Assembly (NCBI GenBank): GCA_024196135.1
Contig: JAMQCK010000165.1
Coordinates: forward strand, 1-46,217
Source of the DNA: Pleurotus ostreatus/Saccharomyces cerevisiae fusant
Taxonomy: Eukaryota; Opisthokonta
Direction: 5' to 3'
Length of the DNA stretch: 46,217 nt
Made by a program: the position numbers and the translations under genes. Positions 10,729 through 21,740 of the stretch are shown one piece after another; within the stretch, counting starts at the first letter, position 1, and every line of letters starts with the position of its first letter. The notes beneath the pieces are model-generated. The model saw only the letters and a list, made by a program, of their open reading frames with translations. It was not told the origin of the DNA and did no database searches.

Positions 10729-10818
10729 GCTGACCCCTCCCAAGGACGGGGTCAGGTCAGGTCAGCTACGAGGCCAAAGGTCAGTGACCCCTGACCCGGG
10801 GTCATGACCCCGGGTCAG
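10729..10818. repeat. right subterminal GGTCAG block with 28 bp palindrome
   Basis: This block mirrors the left one. It ends in a perfect 28 bp palindrome at 10791-10818 (half-site core TGACCCGGGGTCA at 10792-10804 and its reverse complement at 10805-10817), only two bases inside the right terminal repeat. Inferred to be a transposase-recognition region. Confidence 0.7.
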
Positions 10819-10828
10819 CGCAACACTG

Positions 10829-10836
10829 CGAGTGTG
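10829..10836. repeat. right 8 bp target-site duplication of hAT-type element
   Basis: CGAGTGTG directly follows the right terminus and is identical to 9951-9958. Confidence 0.88.
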
Positions 10837-11136
10837 TGACCAGATGAGGCAATTCGCGTGCCTACGCCCGCGAAAAAATATTTTGTCAAGAGGTGGCTCG
10901 GAGGAGCGCGTCATGATCGTCGATCCTTGTGATGTGTGTGAAGAGTCCATTGTGTCCCCAGGCTACCCCATGGCACCCTGCTAGCCACCTATGGTTACAC
11001 CAGCCACAGACCCAGCTACACTCCCCTCGGAGATCCAGCAAGTCTTTACGACATCAACACCGTCCCATCAATACATGCTATCCGAGCAAAACCCAGTACG
11101 TCCTCCGACCGGCGTCTATAACCAGGTGTGAGCGGT
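10837..11136. other. intergenic / 3'UTR, no gene seen
   Basis: This stretch lies between the transposon and the stop codon of the ARMH3-like gene, whose 3'UTR and polyadenylation signals must lie here. I see no exon. Confidence 0.5.
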
Positions 11137-13533
11137 TTACGGCAGCGATAGAGATAAGAACACGCACGGTGGTTCGAGCTCAGCACCATCTCCCACGCCT
11201 TGCAAGCCATCAGCGTCTACTTCCCGCGCCACAATCCTCATCGCCTGGTTGGCAGACCGCGCGCGTCCTTCGGAAATCTTCGTGGCATAGAACTCGACAC
11301 AATTCAGGACGCGCGCGAGCTTCTCTGCGGCGGTCAGCTCTGTGTTGAGTGATCGTCGTCGACTACTTGATCTTGGTGGCAAGGCCAAGTCCTTGAGTAA
11401 CGGCGCTTGCTTCTTGAGCGAATCCGCTGATCGCACAAGCTCGTACTGCAGGATGGATCAGGCATTGCGAAGGCAGAAGTCCCGCCGACACTCACGATGA
11501 AGACATGCAGCGCTTCTGGAGTAGGCAAGAACCGCTCTGATGACCATAACGCGAGATGTAAGAAGGATAGCGTCTGCAAGGCCGAGTCAGTACCTTGTAC
11601 CGGCACGACGAGGAGCTGGTACTCGCCTCTGATATTAAGGCCTCAATTTCTCCCGTGGTCAAGAGATCCCCGAGTTTGGTGGACAAGAACGTCAGCAGGC
11701 CCAGCGCTGCAGCCCACAGCTCAGACCAGTGGTAGTCTAAAAAAAGGTGCTGAGCAATCTATCGGACGAAGAAAATGTGAGATGTCCCTACGCAATCTCG
11801 TTCGCCATACTTGCAAATCCCACACTATTCGATGGCAGATCCAGATGCATATCCTGCGTTCAGTCGGCTTCCTTTCGTTCACTCCTCGGGAAATGAACGT
11901 ACCTATACATGTGCGCCTCTATCCGCTTGTGCAAGTTGTGCCGCAACCACAGCACACAGCAATCAAGCAAAGCACACAGCGGCGCTCTCTCAGCCTTCGG
12001 CGTCGGCAGGAGCGGCTGTCGTTGGCGACAAAGTCGCACCGCCATCGAGCTCGGCTCGCAAAGCGCTTTCACCGCCTTGTCGCTCTCCGCAATGTACAGA
12101 AGTACGTTCATGACGAGGTTCGCGTAGCCCAAAGAACGCAACGTAGCGATGGATGTTGCGTGTGTGAGGACGTACGAGGCGAAGGATAACGTGGTCAGGA
12201 GGAGAGGGCAGGATGAATTGGCTTTCTCTCCTTCTTCCGGCCGGACATCCTTCAGGAGGACGTCGAGGAACAAAGGGTTCTGTCGCAGGAATTCGTAGAC
12301 TGGCAGGAGAATGACGCTGCCTTCGATTGGCCTACGTAGTCTCGTTAGCGAGTAGAGAAGAAGATGAGAGAAGGCCGTACTGATCCTTGAACAGCTCCCG
12401 GGGCACGTCGACCTGCTTTGATGCGAACGCACGATTTGGGCTCCAGGACGTCAACAGCGATCCAAGCGAATTGGTGAGGCCCGCCGTAGTATCATCGTCA
12501 GCTATAGCCTGGTAAGCCCTGAGGATTTTCAGCATTCAGCGTCATGTCAAACATTCAGCGAGGAAGGTACCGTACTTGATAGCCGTGTTCAACGCGTAGT
12601 TGCTCGCCCAGCATATCTTCTCCATGAGCTTCCTATCCTTCGTGCTCTTGAGGGACTGGTTGTACGGATTCAACGTCGCCGCGTCCGACTTGTGGTAGTT
12701 AGCCAGGATGGCGAGCAGTAAGGCGGCTTCGAAGGTAAATTGCTCGGTTTCGGGGGAGGTGATAATCTGGTCAAGTACTTCAGTAAGTAAGTCAAGAGTA
12801 TGGACGGAGAAATCGTACGGTGGTGATGGCTGGGAAGAGGTCGATACGCAGGAAGTACGCTCCAGGGCTGAGCTGGGATATGCCGCACATGAAGGTGAGC
12901 GCGACCTGGAGGGCTTGATGGCGGATGGCGGCTGCAATAGGACTTGAATGATGGGAGAGTAGAGGCATCTGCATGCAGTGGACGTACGTGGGATGTCCTT
13001 GTAGCTCATAAGATCCTGCAGACATGTCACGAAATCCTGAGGGGACCAGCATTAGGAGGGGGAACGTTGAATACGATCCTGAGACCGCACCATGAACACA
13101 GCGTCCCCCTTCACTCCCCCACCGAAGACCTCTAGCACTTCCCATCCAGTCAGATTCTTCGTCAGTACGCATCGTATTACGATAGACAGAGTCTGCAGCG
13201 CGTGCGTCTTGCGGAGATCAGCGGGGGAACCCTCCCGTGCCCACTTCAGGCACGACGCGAACAGCTCATTGAAGAAGGGCTACTGCAATGGTGATTCCTC
13301 AGTATATTCCCCGTACATATATACTGATCATAGCATACTTTAAGCTGCGTCAAGCACGCCTCCTTCGGCACCCGCGTCAGGCCGGCCTCCAGTACGACGC
13401 GATCGACGGTGAGGGAGAGGAGCTTCGCGTAGAAGTCATCGAGGCTGTCTTTGGGGCTGATCGTCTCGCGGGTATGACCTTGAAGTAGCTTGAGGTATGT
13501 AGAAGCGAACTGCGAGGTGAGGGAGGCGGCCAT
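11137..13533 (-). CDS. ARMH3-like (DUF1741) armadillo-helical protein
   Basis: The complement of 11 exons (13339-13533, 13091-13279, 13036-12988, 12931-12819, 12766-12576, 12518-12381, 12331-11903, 11853-11811, 11758-11627, 11573-11496, 11445-11137) keeps frame and encodes 621 aa. Segments such as FEAALLLAILANYHKSD, QPIEGSVILLPVYEFL, LFLDYHWSELWAAALGLL and ERFLPTPEALHVFIYELVR fit the UPF0588/DUF1741 family. Its human member ARMH3 (C10orf76) is a Golgi-associated partner of GBF1 and PI4KB. The fold is expected to be armadillo-like helical repeats without a catalytic site. The intron 11574-11626 appears to start with GC rather than GT. The gene begins 155 bp after the RSC9 stop, on the same strand. 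The family call is from remembered sequence and is fairly firm. Confidence 0.75.
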
Positions 13534-13688
13534 TGTCGCCCAAGATGGAAGTAGAGAACAAGGAGCGCGCGCGACACGTGTCGACGCCCCATGGCACGAC
13601 CACTGCGAACATGACAAGATGTCGGGGCGCATCTTTCCCAGTACACTACGCCTCAGCAGACAAGCACAAACAGGGTCCCCTACGAGTA

Positions 13689-15691
13689 CTACTCCGAATA
13701 CGCCATCTCCATAATCCACCCCTGCAGCGCATCGTCCTTGATCTGCACATTCTCCATCAAGTGCTTCACCGCCGCGAACGCCCTCCGCCCCCTCGCCTCC
13801 GCCTGTTTCTCCTTTTCCAGCCCGAGCTCGCTGACCTGCGCGATGTCCTCGTCGTCCTCCTCCACCACGCCCGGGAAGCCGAAGTGGTCGTCGTCCGCGT
13901 GCGGCGCGCCCTCCGAGGTCTCTGTTGACGCGCGGTAGAGGCAGCGGATGCATAGGAGCGCAGTTAGGGAGAGCGTCTTTGGTTCGCCGACGGGGACGGT
14001 GTAGGTGACGACGGTCCGGCGGGGTGGTGGCGGGGGTCGTTGCGTCGGGTTCACCATGGGGTACTGCGCGGTGGCGGAGGATAGGGTGATGTCGTCGCTC
14101 TGCGAGGGATCCCTCGCCGGACGTTGCGAAGTCGGAATATGTGTGAGCAGGTGTGCACGTAGCCGTGCTCGCGGGAAGGGCCCAGCAGTGCACTTCGCCC
14201 ACAAGCACGGAAGCTCCAAGCTCTCGTCCTCCCCCTCACCCGGCTTGAGGTGCTCCATAGCATGCTCTGTCAGAGGCGCAGGTCCAGAGAAGAACGGCGC
14301 GTCGCATTGCAGCCTGTTCCACTTGCACCTAAATCGGTCCGCTGCCTCGAAGCTCGTCCGCCGCGCGATGCCTGCGATGATATAGCGCTGAGCGCCCTCG
14401 GCACCGGCGACCTGCGCAGAGGCTGCAGGGAAGACTTCGTGGACGTTTTTGATGACATAGCCGGGGTCGAGGAGGGGTGTTTGGCCTGCGTAGGGGGCGA
14501 ACGCGATTTTGTACAGGTTGTAGAAGTCGACTTGGGTGATCTCCCCTCCAGGTCTGGGCACAAACATGATCGACATCCTAGGGCGATGTCAATGGTAGTC
14601 ACACGAGATAGCAATGGACAGACGTACCACTTCTTGTTCCGCTCAGGCTCAGGGAGCGCGAGTAGAGACTGCATCTCTGTCGTAGTTGGCTCGTACTCCG
14701 AGTTCAACGAATGTGTAGAAGGGATAACATGCACAGGCCCGCTGATTTCGTCCGAGACGGTGTCCCGCGCTTGTTGCACCAGAAGTATGTTTACTAGCAC
14801 CCGAAGAAGACTCGGCAAAGACGGGTGTAGCAAGAACCTCTTCGACATCGTCGGTTGCGACAGATAGGCAAAGAGGTAGTTGAGGCCAGCGTCGACGAGT
14901 TCGCTGTCCATGCGAAAGAGAGGCGCATATCGGATGGCGGTGGCTAGCGCCTCCGACTCGATGGGGATGTACTGCACGTTGCGAGGATTGGTGAAGATGG
15001 CGTTCAGCATACGAAATGCGGTGATGTGCAGCGATCGTATTGACGTTTTCTCGAATATGCGCATGAGGGCGGGTAGGGGACTTGGGGGAGACCAGGGATT
15101 TGGCGGCAAGACATAGTCGGGTGCGACGACATGGAAGATGTCGATCGCGTAGGAGATAAACTCGACGTTCTCGTCGTGCGTGGGATTGCAGTATGTGAGG
15201 ATATCGAGGATGAGGGGAAGGGTAGCCGGATTACTGATGAGCTGGGCTGGTGCTCCTTCGGTGTACGCGGCGTTGCGGAGCGCGAAGAGCGACTCGATCG
15301 CGTGCCGTCGTTTCGTGGCGAGGTCGGGGGGAAGGGAGAATATAGAGGAGCCGTGTGCCTGTTGTCTCGCGCACTCAGCAGCGTACCATTGCGGCCATTC
15401 CATGAACGCTTCTAGCAATCCAGGTATGATGCTGAGCTTGAAGGACTCGCTGTGCGACAGTCGGCAGCACCTCTCGAGCGCCCATTGAATCTCGTCGTCA
15501 ATCCCGGAGCGTACGGCTAGCACCATGCGGTTATTGGGCCAGCTCTCGGCATACCATCGCTCATGGTCGTCCGCTGTGTTAGGCCCGGCCGTGTTCAAGT
15601 GGTGAGCCCATATGGAGAATTGGTACTGGAATGGGTAGCCCTCCTGGGTGGATGCGACCGGTGTCGACACCGTATTGATGAATGTCGACAT
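13689..15691 (-). CDS. RSC9: Rsc9-type RSC/SWI-SNF chromatin remodelling subunit
   Basis: Two exons (complement of 14628-15691 and 13689-14577) encode 650 aa. Residues 1-355 are helical repeats of armadillo type, starting with MSTFINTVSTPVAST and the block AESWPNNRMVLAVRSGID. Residues about 365-430 form an RFX-like winged helix (ITQVDFYNLYKIAFAPYAG, then VIKNVHEVFP). Two C2H2-like zinc fingers follow: C439/C446 with H460/H464, and C479/C484 with H497/H501. The end is acidic, then helical. This order matches fungal Rsc9, a relative of ARID2/BAF200. I see no ARID domain in this model, and an extra 5' exon cannot be excluded. Family knowledge places the protein in the nuclear RSC complex. Confidence 0.8.
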
Positions 15692-15956
15692 CGAAGGGGA
15701 GGTCAAGATCGAGGGGAACCTCCAGCGACGTGCTGAATTGGTACTGAATGTGATGATGAAGGAGAGGACGCGATCGGTCACGCCGTGCCTTGTGACCAAA
15801 GTTTGAACCGTGACACAGCGCGTCTAAGTAACTCGAACAGACAGTAGACTTGACCACGTCTCGAGAGTAGGTCTTGACATTGTAACGTTTGTGCAGCATC
15901 AGTTCTAGATATACGTTCCCGCGGCCTACTCTAACTCTGCACAGATACGGTCCAGG

Positions 15957-17960
15957 TCAGTCCGTCTCCGCCATCCATGCATTGCCTGCCTGCCCATCCT
16001 CGGGATATTTCTTCTGGTACTCCGGACTCAACACAAGTCGTGCCTTCTCATTCCCATCCGCATCCTCCCCAATCTCTGCATCCTCGAAGTACATGCCGAG
16101 TGATGGGACATTCTCTGTCAGAGTCTGGATCGTCGTCAATGGTTTGTGGTCCACGGCGATATTCTCTTCGGCCACGTCTGCACGCGCGGATTAGCACATG
16201 AGGAACATGTAGGGAAAGTTGTCTTACAGCGTTGTTGGCCATACATGTCGAATACATGGTAGAACGGTTGGTTTCTGCCTCTCGGTAGGTGGTCGACGCC
16301 CATTTGATGGATCCAAGATTCTGGGGACTCGCAGGTGCTCTGTAAATGTTCAGATACGATATGAAAAGAAGGCCGCAGACTTACACTCCATCCAGTGATA
16401 ACACCCGTATATCCGTATCGCACGTGCCGGAAGATCATGCCCACGAAGTACTTGATTTCCCTATCTGAGGACGTCCGCATTGTCACTACGCCCTCTGCGT
16501 CTCTCGCCGCCCTAATCCGGTTGTCGCACATCAGGGCCAGATGTCGGTTGTGGGGAGCCTGGAGAGCAGGCGCCATGATGCCGGAAAGATAGGTGGCGCA
16601 ATCGAACTGGATGGTGTCCGTCCCTAAGAGCAGTCCCGACAGGTCCATCCCAGGCTGTCCCGACAGCAGTGTCGCCAGGCATTTTGATACATGACAAGCG
16701 TCGCGTATGAGCAGCCTGGGGGACTCGAGGTCCTCGAACTCGGACGATGTTATATTCCGCGCGGAACGCAGGAGCAGAGGTGTCGGCCGTCGAGGCGCGA
16801 TGTGTGTCGAGACCTTGTCCGGAGGTATGCCCGCCGCCATGACCCGTGTCATGACATCGGTGCGCACGTCCAGGATGGCCCGCGTATCCGACCCGTAGAC
16901 GTCGACGTAGATATCGTCGGCAGTGGGGCTGGGGTGGGAGACGTGCGCAATAACGCGGAAGGGAAAGTCTACAGGAGACGCCTGCAGGCCAAGTCTGTTG
17001 CAGATGGCTACGAAGATGTGTACGAGTGCCAGTGGCAGTGTCTTCTTATGGCTCGTCAGGTAGAAGTGTGCAAAGTGATGATGCACGATGCGAAAGTCGG
17101 CACCTGCCAGTAGCGCTCAGATACGACCGGATGGAGAGATAATCGTAGCAGACCTTCAGCTGGGCCGAAGCCCTCGCTTCGCATGAAGTCGCATACGCCA
17201 CTGCAGATACGTACAACGTCCCATCCCTCCTTATTCCCATCGAGTCTGATGCCGTCCGCTTGCAACTTGATACGACAGCGATACGCCAAGTCGCTGAACA
17301 CTTCTCTGATCTGATATAAATCACGAGTCAGTAAACCGGTGCGATACCACAATAACTTACCTCCAACAAGGACTGTCCGCAGAAGCAAGATAGCGCAGAC
17401 ATCGCGTCTTCGAAGCTCACAGACGCAGGGTCCTCCTTAAGGCGTCTCCACAGCAGCGTTGCAGACGATTTGGCAATCAGGTTACAGGCGACACCCGCCC
17501 AGTACTGTCGAGGTAGCGCGTGCGGTGCGACTAAAGCATCCGTTTCCTCGCCAGGCTGCTGGAATATCTTTGGCAGCGGCCGTTTGCGCTCCAGCTGGAG
17601 CGCATCCCAGACATCGTACGAGAGGGATACTAGCTCCTTCATAGTGGTACACCGGTCACCCACGCAGTGAATTATATTCTCTAAGAGTTGGAGAGCCGTG
17701 CGGTCCTTGTGGCGTCGAGCGATGTACTTTGACTGTATATCGCCCGACAGGTCATCCTCGCCATCGACGAAGCCCGAGTAATGCTTGTATCTGGCTCGGT
17801 AATGAGGCTCCCAGAGAGCGGGATGGTATGCCGCCTCTCGTAAGAGTGAGTTGGCCTGTGAGCAGCGCGCGAGACTTATGCTGCCGTCGTCGTTGGTAGA
17901 CGCAGGGAAGTGGCGGAATATCGACGCGTAGATGTCCAGGGGGAGGGAAGGGAGCGGCAT
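15957..17960 (-). CDS. FBXO21-like F-box protein with SirB1 and YccV-like domains
   Basis: Five exons (complement of 17361-17960, 17154-17310, 16385-17103, 16228-16339, 15957-16177) encode 602 aa. The N-terminus MPLPSLPLDIYASIFRHFP is an F-box, which binds Skp1 in SCF ubiquitin ligases. The middle (about 250-400), with TLPLALVHIFVAICNRLG and ASPVDFPFRV, is a SirB1/transglutaminase-like domain. The C-terminal part (about 470-565), with YFVGMIFRHVRYGYTGVITG and RGRNQPFYHVFDMYGQQR, is a YccV-like (hemimethylated DNA-binding type) domain. This three-domain order is that of animal FBXO21. Substrates in fungi are unknown to me. ATG 17960 is chosen because the F-box starts immediately after it; an in-frame ATG at 18059 would add a low-complexity Ser-rich stretch. 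Confidence 0.83.
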
Positions 17961-18175
17961 GGCAATGCACTTGCTGGATGATGAACAAGACAGTGAAGAT
18001 GACGACGGCCTCTCGTCGATGGCATGGACCGGCTCTCGGACCGAAAGGCGCACGGTCATCTGACAAGGTCATGTTCGGCTTGAACGCAGCAAATCATGAT
18101 GAGAACCTGCGAAGACCTCAAGCTAGCCCAGTAAAATATAGAAGGTACATACAGAGAGTACAGGGAACAGGTATA

Positions 18176-19306
18176 TCACTCATCGTCCTCTTCGTCTGCT
18201 TGCCACAAGGCATACATGCGTTTCCTACTGGGATCCCTCGTCTCCGGAGCGCTGGCAGCATGGAAGATGGTCTTCTTCAATCCTCTCCTCAAGCTGGACC
18301 GGTCGAGCTTGCCCTCGCTCGAATAGTCCACGCGGGCATTGTCGACGAGATTAGGGTAGTCCGATGTCGACGCCGATGGTGTCTCCAATCTCGCACGTTT
18401 CGCTCGCGGTTCCTCGTCCTCTGACAGCGCTGATAGTAGTGGTTTGAAGACAGTCGATTCCACTCTTGCATATGTTCGCGAGTTGATGGTGCGAGATGCG
18501 AGATGAAGGAAGGGGAATATAAGGATGGCGAGGGGAACGGGTGGAATCTCGTCTTCGCGCGATGCGACGGCCTTCTCAAGTTCCTCGAGGTAGACGTCGC
18601 AGACATGATAGCCAAGGCTCGAAGGTATTTTTTGGTCCGAAGGGCTGTGGTCGCGAGTTCAGCATTTGTACGTGGCGAAGTGATGGGTACGCACCACAAA
18701 GGACCTCCCCCAGGTCTTGTCAGAATCTCGTTGTACTCCGCGCATACTTCCTCGCTCCAGTCATTGCGCAGAAGCAGTCGGAATGATGCGTTGACGAAGC
18801 GCCGAACGAGCATGTAGTACTTGTCCAATCTATGAAGGACAATGAACCCCCAGTACAACCGAGAAGAGGTAGATCACGCACCTTAAGCGGTCAATGCCAG
18901 CCCACTCGCGACACATAGCGTCCCAAAATCCTCTCAAAAATGCCAAAGTGGCACTTGTCGTCTTGATCGTGAGGACCAACTCGGCTAGCTCGCTTGCAAG
19001 TGCTTGTTGGACTAGCGGCTTGTCCGACATCCAGAAACCTATGTTGAAAGGGTCAGTTCGAGTAGACATACGACTGCAAATAAGACGTACAGTAGAACAG
19101 CCCCTTCCAAAGCTTGTCCATCTCACTCTTAGGCAGCGCATCTCGCGAGGGATCAGAAAGGAAAACCGCCAAATTTTTGACCGCCTTGTCGCGGGTCTTT
19201 TTCTCTGTAGCAGCATGAGTACACTTTCCCCATCCCCCACACCTTCTAATTCACCTGTAGATGCTAGATACTTCGCCAGAGGCGGCGCAGCCGTGTCGGT
19301 AGCCAT
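18176..19306 (-). CDS. RRP1: Rrp1 / Nop52 ribosome biogenesis protein
   Basis: Five exons (complement of 19255-19306, 19091-19204, 18882-19038, 18695-18829, 18176-18644) encode 308 aa. Diagnostic stretches are [57 protein letters not shown] and GYHVCDVYLEELEKA, all expected for Nop52/Rrp1. In yeast the protein acts in the nucleolus in late 27S pre-rRNA processing to the 60S subunit. The C-terminal 100 residues are acidic and basic by turns (EDEEPRAKRAR, ending ADEEDDE), as is common in nucleolar proteins. The intron 18645-18694 was set by the conserved GGPLCPSD that it restores. The gene is head-to-head with the HIU hydrolase gene, 174 bp apart. Confidence 0.9.
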
Positions 19307-19480
19307 ACTGTTCGCGGTGATGTCCAGGAGGACAATACCCCGATCGCCGATCAGAGTGATTATGTGGCGCTGATTGATGGGAACTTATAGGCGCCCGGTG
19401 ATGTCATGAACGAGTTAGCACCAGACTGACGCGCCTCTTCCTGCCCCATCGCACGCGCAACCTTTCTTCCTACCTTCACC
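19307..19480. promoter_or_regulatory. shared divergent promoter, RRP1 / HIU hydrolase
   Basis: 174 bp separate the two divergent start codons. No element was recognised; the role is inferred from layout. Confidence 0.35.
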
Positions 19481-20034
19481 ATGTCCAAGCCCCCCATTAC
19501 CTGCCATGGTGTGCAATATGCCTTCGATGTCAGTGTTGTAGCGGTAGCTCAGAGGTCCATACAGTCCTCGATGCGTCCACCGGCAAGCCTGCAGAAGGCG
19601 TTGAGATCCAGCTGCAGGAGTACAAGCACGTCCAGTCGGAGAACGCCTCCTTCGCCTTCGATCCACTAGCAAAGGGGTAGGTCTCCTCACCCATGCTTGT
19701 GTACCTCATGCTCACGATCAATCAGCACAACCAACGCCGATGGACGATGCACAGATCTGCTCCCACCGCGCGGCTCAGAGGAGGCGAAAGCACAGAAAGC
19801 TGAACTCGCCCCGGGAACCTACAAGATGATCTTCAGGACGAACGAATACTTCGAGAAGACCGGACGCAACTCGTTTTACCCTTGGGTTGAGGTCGGTACT
19901 TCTCAAGTCTTCGACGATCTTGGTTTCTGACCCACTGATTGCAGATCTCCTTTACCATCGAGGATGCCAGCCAACATTACCACATCCCCCTTCTCATCAG
20001 CCCCTACAGCTACACGACATACCGTGGCAGCTAG
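19481..20034 (+). CDS. 5-hydroxyisourate hydrolase (transthyretin-like)
   Basis: Four exons (19481-19508, 19553-19676, 19726-19891, 19945-20034) encode 135 aa. The start [18 protein letters not shown] contains the family N-terminal signature with its His. The middle has [12 protein letters not shown] and the product ends YTTYRGS, the C-terminal YRGS tetrapeptide that separates true HIU hydrolases from transthyretins. The enzyme hydrolyses 5-hydroxyisourate made by urate oxidase, the step before OHCU decarboxylase on the way to allantoin. Eukaryotic forms are often peroxisomal, but I see no SKL-type signal at this C-terminus. The gene is convergent with the oxygenase gene, stops 123 bp apart. 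Confidence 0.95.
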
Positions 20035-20157
20035 ACGCACGATTTCGGGACCGCTGAGATCTACCGTAGAATCGTAGAAATTAGAAACACACAATTGTAG
20101 AACTACACACGCCGCAATCCTAACAGCATCAAAGCCCATGGCGATCTCTACATTCTG

Positions 20158-21540
20158 CTATGCCATGAGTGCGATGTGTTTGAGCTCGCTGTGGGATACA
20201 TTAGCCAGTCAGTCATTGTATTGGCTGAGATACGCACTTTTGAACCTGCTGTCCAACTTTCATCGGTGTATACGTCGGTTCTTCGCCCTCATAAAGACCC
20301 AGGTTCACGCGGTCGGCGCGCAAAGCGAGTGCCTTGTCCACCAGGTTCGGGATCGGGTTCAAGTCAAAGTCCGAAGACAAATGCCAGAAGAATGTTGACG
20401 ATATGCGGATGAGCGGTCGCTCAGGGTGCTCCTGACGACGGTGTTCCATGGCCTATAGCTGTTCAGTCGATGTCGCCGTCATCGAAAGCTCATGCACTCA
20501 CAGCAAGGGTGTCATCGTTGACGACGACTTCATGGTATCCAGCCTTTACGAGACCGCCGGTGATATGCTCAAGTTGCTTTCCCGCCTGGACGAGCATATA
20601 ATTGCCCGGAGGCATCCGCACTGGGATGCGTTTGCCGGTGTTGCGTGCCCAGATATTCAAGCCAGGATAGCGAGACCGTCCGTGGATGGTCAAGAAATTC
20701 AGATCAGTGTGAAAGCCAGCCAAAATGGTGTCCTTCTTGCCGTACTTCTTCAGATCTGACGCCGTCGGTGCCAAGAGGTGAGGCCTGCGTACGACTCAGC
20801 AAACTTTCAGACCGGTCAGCGAAGTAGACAAACCCATATCTGCCGGCCGACGTGAAAGCGTCAGAAGACAAGCCGAGGCCGACGGCAGTCATCTCCGCTA
20901 TGCCCTCGACTCTACACCAATCTCAGGTAAATGAGAGGATGGTACATGAAGGGACGTACGCGTGCTTCATAGACGTTCCCCACTTGTCCATCGTCGCGGG
21001 CCATTTACTCTTCAGCGGCTCCACCTCCGGGACGACATTCGGCGTGTTGAGAGCAGGGAATTGCGTCTCATACGGAGGCCGCTCGCCCATCCGCCAGAAG
21101 AAGCGGCATTTGGGGTCGGGCGAGTGCGCGGTGATGTCCAAAGGGCGCTCGGCGGGGTCCAGCCGTGCAATGACATTGAGGCAAGGCTCGTCAACCGCGC
21201 ACTTGGGCTTTTCGGTGTTCTCAAGCGTCACGCCGACCTGGTAGCCAACTTCCGGACGCTCGTCCTTCTTGAGTGCCTCATCGGGCTGCGCGAAGTAGTC
21301 TTCCATGAGATCGAGGAATGCCGTGTTGTCGTCTTCGGAGACGCGTCCATCGCGTACTAGAAGCGCTCCGTAGGTGATCAGAGCCTCTGCGGCCTATACT
21401 TCCTCAGTAAACGACGCGTCGAGGGAAAGGCTGAGACGTACCTTCTTGCACTCCTTGATCGCAGCCTCGGAGTCGGGCGGCCCGGCGCGGTAGACGTCGA
21501 GGTCGACGATGGGTAAGTCGGTGGAAAGATCGCTGCTCAT
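20158..21540 (-). CDS. 2-oxoglutarate/Fe(II)-dependent oxygenase (IPNS-like)
   Basis: Six exons (complement of 21442-21540, 20960-21393, 20834-20911, 20502-20784, 20238-20452, 20158-20188) encode 379 aa. The N-terminus MSSDLSTDLPIVDLDVYRAG opens like isopenicillin N synthase-type oxygenases. The iron ligands are visible as the HxD in AGFHTDLNFLTIHGRSRYPG and the distal His in GLVKAGYHEVVV. The 2-oxoglutarate-binding RxS is in RPLIRISSTFFWH. The fold and cofactors are therefore clear, but the substrate is not. No biosynthetic cluster surrounds it; neighbours are HIU hydrolase and Ubc12. Confidence 0.85.
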
Positions 21541-21740
21541 CGTTGTAAAGGACAAGATCGCACTGGGCAGCAGATAAGATTGAGGGCTGCTAGGGCCGGA
21601 GACGCATGCAGCGGGTGCCGTCCCCGCATGGCGTCCGAGTCACGGTGACGGTTCTGAAAGAGGAAGCGCTTGCCGTTTACAGCTTGACCTCCGACTACCA
21701 CCACCCGCACCCGCCACACGCGACATCGCGGCCTGCAACC
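21541..21740. promoter_or_regulatory. shared divergent promoter, oxygenase / UBC12
   Basis: 200 bp separate the divergent start codons of the oxygenase gene and UBC12. The role is inferred from layout; no motif is claimed. Confidence 0.35.

Larger units (their letters stand above)
9959..10828. mobile_element. 870 bp non-autonomous hAT-type DNA transposon
   Basis: The left end is CAGTGTTG (9959-9966) and the right end is its exact reverse complement CAACACTG (10821-10828). The element is flanked by a perfect 8 bp target duplication, CGAGTGTG. Hallmarks of hAT elements are a short terminal inverted repeat beginning CAG and an 8 bp duplication; both are met. Beyond the first 8 bp the ends differ in detail, but both are packed with GGTCAG/CTGACC words (9971-10070 and 10729-10818), as expected for subterminal transposase-binding repeats. 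No transposase frame fits inside, so the copy depends on an enzyme made elsewhere. It sits between the 5' end of GCV2 and the 3' end of the ARMH3-like gene, breaking neither. The intact duplication suggests a fairly recent insertion. Confidence 0.85.

Noticed and set aside
11601..11620. 20 nt GT-AG segment as an intron in the ARMH3-like gene
   Set aside because: Too short to be spliced; the GC-AG intron 11574-11626 gives a better family fit.
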